Shown here: piece by piece, positions 16,407 through 20,412 of the stretch | Numbering within the stretch: position 1 is the first letter of the stretch | Layout of the letters: each line of letters starts with the position of its first letter | IMG/VR virus record: IMGVR_UViG_3300046718_000886 | Coordinates: 1-33,558 of that record | Reading direction: 5' to 3' (one strand) | DNA: 33,558 nucleotides | From: a virus | Notes under the pieces: model-generated | The model's input: the letters and a program-made list of their open reading frames with translations, nothing else | Told to the model about the DNA's origin: nothing | Databases searched by the model: none | Made by a program: the position numbers and the translations under genes

Positions 16407-16429
16407 CCCCTATTTACCGTAAATACCCG
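16407..16429. promoter_or_regulatory. Back-to-back TAAATA boxes (TATTTACCGTAAATA)
   Basis: The 23-nt gap between divergent starts 16406 and 16430 is almost filled by TATTTACCGTAAATA (16411-16425), an imperfect palindrome with one box per strand. Each box lies exactly 4 nt from its ATG (GGGG on the minus strand, CCCG on the plus strand). No Shine-Dalgarno motif is present on either side. Confidence 0.6.
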
Positions 16430-16636
16430 ATGACCAGCATCGGCGAAGACGTCAGAGATGTCATCAACAAGGTGACCGCGACCTTACCCCCCGCATTCGT
16501 TGCGCTGTTGTTCATCAACCTGCTTTTCATCATGGGGCTGATCTGGTTCGTGCATGACGCCTCGATCGCCCGGATCGATGCGATCAAAGAGATTTTCCAT
16601 ACATGCTCGCAGGCGATCAGCCATCATACCGATTAA
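16430..16636 (+). CDS. Small membrane protein, holin-like (68 aa)
   Basis: The product is 68 residues with a charged N-terminus, one clear membrane segment (FVALLFINLLFIMGLIWFV, about residues 23-41) and a mixed C-terminus (HDASIARIDAIKEIFHTCSQAISHHTD). One-helix phage proteins of this size can be holins or spanin-like inner proteins, but no family was recognised. It is monocistronic, starts 4 nt after a TAAATA box and is followed by a small hairpin. No canonical endolysin gene is adjacent, so the lysis role is only a guess. Confidence 0.6.
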   Translation: MTSIGEDVRDVINKVTATLPPAFVALLFINLLFIMGLIWFVHDASIARIDAIKEIFHTCSQAISHHTD

Positions 16637-16642
16637 GGCGGT

Positions 16643-16659
16643 GTAGCGTTCCCCGCTAC
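16643..16659 (+). terminator. Small hairpin after the 16430 gene (possible terminator)
   Basis: GTAGCG-TTCCC-CGCTAC forms a perfect 6-bp stem 6 nt beyond the stop of the membrane protein gene. There is no T-tract, so intrinsic termination is uncertain. The rest of 16637-16698 shows nothing else. Confidence 0.3.
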
Positions 16660-16698
16660 CCTGATACCAGAAACCTGCCAGACCCGCCTGAATCGCAC

Positions 16699-17049
16699 CT
16701 ACAGAGGAGCGTAGCGGGCGTCTGAGGTGAAGGGGGCCAGCCGGATCGGCCGGCGGCCAAACTCATGAATCGTCAGACCGGCCAAACGATGCAATGACGG
16801 GCCAAAGAACAAGCGTTGGCCGCCCGGACTATACGCCTCCCAAGGTTGCTCGGGACAGCCAGCCGCCACCAATTTGCGGGCCAACGCCATCGACGAACCA
16901 TGCGTCGAGGTAGCGATGAATTGTTGGTCCTGCCATGTCGCGGTGGCTTGGTCATAGATCGGCTTATTCGGAGTCTTATGCGGCGGTAGGGGGGTGACGG
17001 TCATATGTATGGACATGCAGAATTGTTGGCTGGAAACTTGGTGTTTCAT
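16699..17049 (-). CDS. Protein of unknown function (116 aa from the chosen start)
   Basis: From ATG 17049 the product is 116 residues (MKHQVSSQQFCMSIHMTVTPLPPHKTPNKPIYDQ..., later HGSSMALARKLVAAGCPEQPWEAYSPGGQRLFFGPSLHRLAGLTIHEFG). The second half looks globular, the first linker-like. No family was recognised. The frame is open to 17109; 17064 and 17004 (MTVTPLPPH) are other possible starts. I chose 17049 because it overlaps, as ATGA, the stop of a 24-codon ORF that begins just after a TAAATC box. It is the last of three small minus-strand genes, each preceded by a related repeat. Confidence 0.5.
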   Translation of the reverse strand: MKHQVSSQQFCMSIHMTVTPLPPHKTPNKPIYDQATATWQDQQFIATSTHGSSMALARKLVAAGCPEQPWEAYSPGGQRLFFGPSLHRLAGLTIHEFGRRPIRLAPFTSDARYAPL

Positions 17050-17120
17050 GCGGCATCGTTCCATCGAGGAGGTAGTCGTGTCCGGCGATCTCCGCCGGTA
17101 CCATGCCAAATCCCCAGCAT
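17046..17120 (-). CDS. Possible 24-codon leader ORF
   Basis: An ATG at 17120 lies 4 nt after a TAAATC box (one base from the genome motif) and opens a frame MLGIWHGTGGDRRTRLPPRW... that stops at TGA 17046, overlapping the next ATG as ATGA. The arrangement suggests a leaderless mini-ORF that delivers ribosomes to the 17049 start. Length alone gives no coding support. Confidence 0.25.
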   Translation of the reverse strand: MLGIWHGTGGDRRTRLPPRWNDAA

Positions 17121-17127
17121 TATGGAT

Positions 17128-17397
17128 TTATCGTCCTAGGATGGTCGGCGATAAAACCGGTCGCCATTTCGGGAACTCGGTCAAATCACTCGATGAGTGA
17201 CCGCCCCATGCCACCATGAACTTGAACGCATCCATCTCATGCAACAGCAACAACATGCGGCGCATGTATCGGCCTTCCACAATACTTGTTTCGGTATATG
17301 GTTGCCATTCCCCCTCGAATTGATCCTCACACCATGTCAAAATGACATGCCAATCAACCGGTCCAGTATATTCCAGACAGTGCGGATGTGATACCAT
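17128..17397 (-). CDS. Small protein of unknown function (89 aa)
   Basis: The product is 89 residues (MVSHPHCLEYTGPVDWHVILTWCEDQFEGEWQPYTETSIVEGRYMRRMLLLLHEMDAFKFMVAWGG...), with many Trp and acidic residues and a helical middle. No family was recognised. An AGGATGGG motif 10-17 nt upstream may serve as ribosome binding site. Its last residues (VLSPTILGR) are encoded by repeat copy R1, so the repeat overlaps the coding end. It is the middle gene of a three-gene minus cluster. Confidence 0.5.
   Translation of the reverse strand: MVSHPHCLEYTGPVDWHVILTWCEDQFEGEWQPYTETSIVEGRYMRRMLLLLHEMDAFKFMVAWGGHSSSDLTEFPKWRPVLSPTILGR
17134..17163 (-). repeat. CCTAGG-TTTTATCG repeat, copy R1
   Basis: Minus strand GGTTTTATCGCCGACCA, then TCCTAGGA, then a TAAATC box and ATG 17120. 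It lacks three bases present in R2 and R3 (the TTT of GGATTTTGG on the plus strand), but the distance from TTTTATCGC to the box is 17 nt against 18 nt in R3. Confidence 0.7.
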
Positions 17398-17408
17398 TCA
17401 GGAAACCC

Positions 17409-17440
17409 ATCCTAGGATTTTGGTCGGCGATAAAACCGGT
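17409..17440 (-). repeat. CCTAGG-TTTTATCG repeat, copy R2
   Basis: Minus strand ACCGGTTTTATCGCCGACCA then AAATCCTAGGAT, followed by GGGTTTCCTGA and ATG 17397. No TAAATA box follows this copy. It overlaps the 3' end of the 17412-17600 gene. Confidence 0.7.
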
Positions 17441-17600
17441 GGTCGGTCTGAATACCGCGAATGATCCACAGCATGAAGGCAATGAGCAGGACCAGTGACA
17501 AAAAACCGCTCGGCAGTGCGTGGATGAGAGTGCCACCCAGTTTGGTGGCAGAGCCGAGCATCGATCGGTTGTAGCCATTGCCGTTGTCATGGTCGGACAT
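17412..17600 (-). CDS. Small single-span membrane protein (62 aa)
   Basis: The product is 62 residues (MSDHDNGNGYNRSMLGSATK...), with a polar N-terminus, one membrane helix (GFLSLVLLIAFMLWIIRGI, about residues 32-50) and a basic tail (TDHRFYRRPKS). The charge pattern predicts the N-terminus outside and the C-terminus in the cytoplasm, though this is weak. It could be a holin or antiholin, or a superinfection-exclusion protein; no family was recognised. Its ATG lies 5 nt after TTAAATA, within repeat cassette R3. The final residues are encoded by repeat R2. Confidence 0.6.
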   Translation of the reverse strand: MSDHDNGNGYNRSMLGSATKLGGTLIHALPSGFLSLVLLIAFMLWIIRGIQTDHRFYRRPKS

Positions 17601-17640
17601 ACAGGTATTTAATCCTAGGATTTTGCTCCGCGATAAAACC
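17601..17640 (-). promoter_or_regulatory. Repeat copy R3 with TAAATA box before start 17600
   Basis: Minus strand GGTTTTATCGCGGAGCAAAA, TCCTAGGAT, TAAATA, CCTGT, ATG. TTTTATCGC lies 18 nt before the TAAATA, a spacing usual for -35/-10 pairs. Copy R1 keeps nearly the same spacing despite a deletion, which suggests that the two parts work together as a promoter or operator. Confidence 0.5.
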
Positions 17641-18045
17641 ACTAGGGCGCGGTCCGGATCGTCTCATAATCTAGACATTTTACTTTCAAGCCGGTCTGCC
17701 ATACCGTTTTAACATGGCTGGCCATGCCGAGGTGGCCTACTACTATAGGTGGTATGGCGCTGTTAGTGCAGATCGACCATCCGCACTAGCACCTCGTAAC
17801 TCCTTGATAACGCTCACTAACCGATACGCTACCCGTATCCCTACCCGTATGACCGACCGACCGAGGTGACGGTCTGCAACTAACGGTTGTGCGATACGCT
17901 ATTATCGCATGGCTGGTATGCACTACATGTTGTGTCATATCGGTTCGAGAACGTCTATATTTAGAGACGCGTGAATGGCCGATCAAAGAGGAAAATATGC
18001 CCTCTAGTTTTCAGCTAGTGAAATTCGAGGTGTAGGCGCAGTTTC
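17641..18045. other. Hairpin-rich non-coding stretch (about 400 nt)
   Basis: No confident gene was found. The stretch is dense in short inverted repeats: TAGTGC/GCACTA (17764-17788), GATACG-CTACC-CGTATC (17823-17839), TGCGATA-CGCTAT-TATCGCA (17890-17909), CGTCT/AGACG around a TAAATA (17952-17968), and GCCATACC/GGTATGGC enclosing 17698-17758. It also holds a tandem decamer CTACCCGTAT twice, 12 bp apart (17829-17850). A 50-codon minus frame (17938-17786, MTQHVVHTSHAII...) begins 19 nt after the TAAATA but has no coding support. A structured RNA, an operator or an attachment region are possible. No tRNA could be folded. Confidence 0.4.
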
Positions 18046-18222
18046 CTAGCCTAATGAGCGTATCCGCGCATTGAAATACTGGCCCTTCGAGCTAGCTGCA
18101 TCAAGACCATCGGCGAGGTCCTGATCAACGTTGGTATACGTATGGCTGCCGCCCTTCACGAAATAGATCGTCAGGCTCTTGGTGGTCGGCTCATACGTAT
18201 AATCCGCAACACAGGTGCTCAT
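18046..18222 (-). CDS. KTSC domain protein (58 aa)
   Basis: The 58-residue product MSTCVADYTYEPTTKSLTIYFVKGGSHTYTNVDQDLADGLDAASSKGQYFNARIRSLG matches the KTSC domain: Y-x(5-7)-L-x-V/I-x-F-x-x-G-x-x-Y-x-Y-x-x-V, then A-x-S-x-G-x-x-F-N-x-x-I-R. KTSC domains occur alone in many phages and at the C-terminus of some lysyl-tRNA synthetases; their function is not established. The ATG overlaps the upstream stop as ATGA. Two ATACGTAT sites (18136 and 18193, 57 bp apart) lie within this very short gene, both read with ACG TAT as Thr-Tyr. Confidence 0.8.
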   Translation of the reverse strand: MSTCVADYTYEPTTKSLTIYFVKGGSHTYTNVDQDLADGLDAASSKGQYFNARIRSLG

Positions 18223-18509
18223 CGCACTGAGGACCAACGATCATTCGGACTTGTCCATTGTCCAGCCGTCGCCTCTTCGCGCCGGCCATCGCAGACCAGA
18301 CAGTACTGCCCGGCGCCATGCTCACCATCACAATAGTCGCGCATGAGCCGGTGCGTGCGTAGCTGATCGAGATATAGCTCCCACGACCGATACCAATCCC
18401 TCGGCGGCAGGGTGTCGCGATGGGCGTTGTCCCAGTCGAGGATGTAGCGGCGTACCGCCGCCGTATCTGTTTGATCCAAATCTTTTGGTATCGAACTCAT
18501 ATGCATCAC
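18219..18509 (-). CDS. Small Trp/Arg-rich protein of unknown function (96 aa)
   Basis: The product is 96 residues from GTG 18509 (93 from ATG 18500). It has a helical first half (AVRRYILDWDNAHRDTLPPRDWYRSWELYLDQLRTHRLMRDY) and then C-D-G-E-H-G-A-G-Q-Y-C-L-V-C, which could bind a metal through Cys/His. No family was recognised. It overlaps its upstream neighbour as GTGA and its downstream neighbour (KTSC) as ATGA, so it is the middle gene of a coupled accessory operon. Confidence 0.6.
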   Translation of the reverse strand: MMHMSSIPKDLDQTDTAAVRRYILDWDNAHRDTLPPRDWYRSWELYLDQLRTHRLMRDYCDGEHGAGQYCLVCDGRREEATAGQWTSPNDRWSSVR

Positions 18510-18754
18510 GCTTCACCCCGCATCCACTCTGAGATTTCAACCCCGCCATTGCGAGCCGGCTGGAGTGGCAAGGAGACCGAGGCGGGGGATTGCTCCACTA
18601 CGACCACATGACGGCGCACACGGGCCGTGTGGGCCTCGCCATGGGGGTCTATCTGCCCGGCGAGGATGCCATTGCGAATAGTGCGCTGTTCGGCACGGAG
18701 GGTACGGATTTGCTGGCGGATAGCCGCCAAGCGATCAATCGGATTTTGGTTCAT
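18506..18754 (-). CDS. Small coiled-coil protein of unknown function (82 aa)
   Basis: The product is 82 residues: an N-terminal helix with heptad character (MNQNPIDRLAAIRQQIRTLRAEQRTIRNGILAG), then a basic segment and a mixed tail (VEISEWMRGEA). AGAGAG 5-10 nt before the ATG can act as ribosome binding site. The gene overlaps the end of the 18735-18929 gene by 20 nt and the next gene by 4 nt. Function is unknown. Confidence 0.6.
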   Translation of the reverse strand: MNQNPIDRLAAIRQQIRTLRAEQRTIRNGILAGQIDPHGEAHTARVRRHVVVVEQSPASVSLPLQPARNGGVEISEWMRGEA

Positions 18755-18929
18755 TGCTCTCTTTCATTATTTCGGCAGCCAGAGCAGCCTCTTCGGCGAG
18801 CTTGGCCTGTTCGGCCTGCTTATTGCGGGTCCACACAGTCACGAACGACGGATGATCCGCACGCCATTGCCGATAGAACTCCGGATTACGACGGTAATAG
18901 CGAGCTTGACTGGCATACTCAGGCTTCAT
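18735..18929 (-). CDS. Small basic Tyr/Arg-rich protein (64 aa)
   Basis: The product is 64 residues: MKPEYASQARYYRRNPEFYRQWRADHPSFVTVW... followed by an Ala/Glu/Lys helix (QAEQAKLAEEAALAAEIMKES). The YYRRNPEFYRQWRADHP pattern resembles the C-terminal Tyr/Arg repeats of the zinc-ribbon proteins at 6231 and 19637, but the zinc ribbon is missing, so it may be a shortened relative. The ATG directly abuts a TATAAT-like sequence (GATATAATG). The 126-nt region upstream holds two strong palindromes, so this gene is a candidate for specific repression. Confidence 0.55.
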   Translation of the reverse strand: MKPEYASQARYYRRNPEFYRQWRADHPSFVTVWTRNKQAEQAKLAEEAALAAEIMKESNEPKSD

Positions 18930-19055
18930 TATATCAATACTCTATAGTCAAAACAATGATCATATTCAAGATAGCTATCTTGATCACAAACTTGCGTTCA
19001 AGCTTATATTATCAGGTTGAATGCATTCAAGGTAGTCGGACTACCTTGATCGCAT
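18930..19055. promoter_or_regulatory. AT-rich control region with two related palindromes
   Basis: TCAAGATAGCTATCTTGA (18966-18983) is a perfect 18-bp palindrome. At 19027-19049 the arms TCAAGGTAGTC and GACTACCTTGA flank one G. Both are built from the half-site TCAAGRTAG, with 0 bp between the 9-bp halves in the first and 5 bp in the second. Extra TTCAA/TTGAA half-sites lie at about 18997, 19016, 19026 and 19054. A TATAAT (18936-18931, minus strand) with TTGTTT 17 bp upstream could be a promoter for the 18929 gene. The region is clearly AT-rich against its surroundings. Confidence 0.55.
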
Positions 19056-19442
19056 TCAAAGCTCATCATACGTATCCGTGCCGGGGATTGGATCATCCAG
19101 CAGGTCTTCACCGTCAGCGAACGCGTCACACAGTTCGTCGATCTCGCGTTGCATAGCGTTGTAGCGATTGGCCCAATCAGCGATACCAAAGCGCAGATGC
19201 ACATAGTTCAGCACCCGATCGAGCGATGGTGGCGAATTGCATGGTGTGCGTGGGTCCATGGTGAGCGTGTCATGGATGCGATAGGCCAGTTCGGTGGCGA
19301 TGGTGGCACGCTCATCCTCGCGCAGATTGCTGATCACTGGTGCGATAGCACGCTTCAGGGTGCGTTCGAGTTCGTAGTTCTGCAAGGTGTTCTCGACGAG
19401 GTTATCGAAATGCTCGCGAAGGTCATACGTATGGTAGGTCAT
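19056..19442 (-). CDS. Acidic helical protein of unknown function (128 aa)
   Basis: The product is 128 residues, almost all helical (MTYHTYDLREHFDNLVENTLQNYELERTLKRAIAPVISNLREDERATIATELAYRI...), with an acidic tail (DAFADGEDLLDDPIPGTDTYDEL). No family was recognised. It has a clear AGGAGCG before ATG 19442, next to the stop of the 59-aa ORF upstream. Two ATACGTAT sites lie at its very start (19425) and very end (19068). Confidence 0.6.
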   Translation of the reverse strand: MTYHTYDLREHFDNLVENTLQNYELERTLKRAIAPVISNLREDERATIATELAYRIHDTLTMDPRTPCNSPPSLDRVLNYVHLRFGIADWANRYNAMQREIDELCDAFADGEDLLDDPIPGTDTYDEL

Positions 19443-19450
19443 CGGCGCTC

Positions 19451-19630
19451 CTATTGAATGGTAAGACAGGCCAGTAATTCAAAGGGGTGAAGAGCGTCAA
19501 AAAGCCCCGTTCCAACATTTCGATGGACACCATGCCAGCCTGTCTTGTGTCCGAGGTGATTCACAACCTTCGAAAGGAGATCACAATGAGGTCTCGGTGG
19601 ACATCCCACCGCAGCACGCCCTCGACACAT
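19451..19630 (-). CDS. Small ORF (59 aa), possible gene
   Basis: The ATG at 19630 lies 3 nt after a TAAATA box that also forms the stop codon of the zinc-ribbon gene and runs into an ATACGTAT octamer. The product is MCRGRAAVGCPPRPHCDLLSK..., ending LFDALHPFELLACLTIQ, with several Cys and His. The TAG stop lies just before the Shine-Dalgarno of the 19442 gene, which fits an operon. On the other strand AAAGGAGATCACAATG (start 19586) is also a good initiation site, but its frame would run antisense through the zinc-ribbon gene. Confidence 0.4.
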   Translation of the reverse strand: MCRGRAAVGCPPRPHCDLLSKVVNHLGHKTGWHGVHRNVGTGLFDALHPFELLACLTIQ

Positions 19631-19639
19631 ACGTATTTA
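19631..19639 (-). promoter_or_regulatory. TAAATA box fused to an ATACGTAT octamer
   Basis: Minus strand GGA-TAAATACGTATG: stop codon TAA, TAAATA box, ATACGTAT octamer and ATG 19630 share 12 consecutive bases. It is the only place where both genome-wide motifs overlap. Confidence 0.35.
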
Positions 19640-19918
19640 TCCCGCCCGTCTTCGCGCTCTATATCGTCTCTGATAGTCCCTGAACTCCTGCATGTGGTCG
19701 CGTCGATACAGTCTGGCATAGTCCCGATAGTACTCAAGGTGCGTCCGGTAATATCTCATCTGGGCTAGCTTCGCCTGTTCCCGCTGCAAATAACTCCGCT
19801 TCCGCGTCTTCGCATAGCAGCGTTTACAGAGGCTCCGCAGTCGCTCACCATTCCGATAGAAGAACTCGTGGGTGGCCGGATACGCCACCTCACATGTGGG
19901 ACATGTCTTGCTGTTCAT
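19637..19918 (-). CDS. Zinc-ribbon, highly basic protein (93 aa)
   Basis: The product is 93 residues. CxxC pairs at C6/C9 and C31/C34 (KTCPTCEVAYPATHEFFYRNGERLRSLCKRC) are followed by a long Tyr/Arg-rich helix (MRYYRTHLEYYRDYARLYRRDHMQEFRDYQRRYRARRR). The layout is the same as in the 6231 product, and such proteins are common in phages as short HNH-like or zinc-finger proteins; the catalytic histidines are not evident. It probably binds nucleic acid. It heads the accessory minus operon, with ATG 6 nt after ATAAATA and no Shine-Dalgarno motif. Confidence 0.65.
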   Translation of the reverse strand: MNSKTCPTCEVAYPATHEFFYRNGERLRSLCKRCYAKTRKRSYLQREQAKLAQMRYYRTHLEYYRDYARLYRRDHMQEFRDYQRRYRARRRAG

Positions 19919-19930
19919 GGCACATATTTA
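19919..19930 (-). promoter_or_regulatory. TAAATA box, 6 nt before start 19918
   Basis: Minus strand GA-TAAATA-TGTGCC-ATG at the head of the accessory operon, with no Shine-Dalgarno motif. Upstream is the long non-coding region, so the TAA is not a stop codon here. Confidence 0.5.
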
Positions 19931-20412
19931 TCTCCCCCATTGAGGCCGATGCAGAGCGATTCAACGCGATGGTTCAATCTATCTCATAGCCGAGGCAAGG
20001 ACTAGTACGCCTAGTCTGACTTGTACACTTCGGTTGCTTGGAAAAAAACTCGCTCAACCTTTTGTGGGGACCATGTGTGTGTGATGAGTCTGTACTAGGA
20101 ATCCGTACTATGACCAAACCCTCTATGGGGAATCATGTGTTTTCTAGTACACACATACATGAGTCTGTACAGTTTGCGAGAAACTTTTTTTCCGAGCAAG
20201 TGGACTGTACCTAACTAGTACGTCTAGTCCGACTAGTGGGACTAGGTGCGGCGGGATAAGACGAAACACGTGTGGTCACGTCGGGGCGATTGGCATCGGC
20301 CTCAAAGGAGTCAAGACATTTAATCGCCGTAGGGCGTGAAAAATGTGCCCATCCGGCAGAATCGGTTTGATACACTGAGGCTATTGAAGTTGCGATCATT
20401 TGAGGAGCCCAC
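19931..20412. other. Repeat-rich region before the replication operon, origin-like
   Basis: No gene was found. A direct repeat of 21 bp (ACTAGTACGYCTAGTCYGAC plus T) occurs at 20001-20021 and 20214-20234 with 19 of 21 identical; each copy has internal dyad symmetry (ACTAG/CTAGT). Between them ATGAGTCTGTAC is repeated at 20084 and 20159, and a poly-A block (TTGGAAAAAAACTCGC, 20039-20054) is mirrored as a poly-T block (GAAACTTTTTTTCCGAGC near 20180-20197). GTAC/TAGTAC motifs recur many times. This combination is usual for replication origins or complex operators. The last 100 nt hold the helicase gene's leader with GAGGAG 8-13 nt before ATG 20413. Confidence 0.5.

Noticed and set aside
17690-17965. 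tRNA gene (GGTTCGAGA resembles a T-loop)
   Set aside because: Flanking bases do not pair as a T-stem, and no acceptor stem or anticodon arm could be fitted on either strand.
18136-18200. ATACGTAT pair as protein-driven coding of Thr-Tyr in the KTSC domain
   Set aside because: Other genes read the octamer as Ile-Arg or Tyr-Val, and four copies are non-coding, so protein constraint does not account for the set.
19586-19768. Plus-strand gene starting after AAAGGAGATCACAATG
   Set aside because: The initiation site is good, but the frame runs antisense through the zinc-ribbon gene and gives Ser/Arg-rich text without protein character. It may still be an antisense translation accident.
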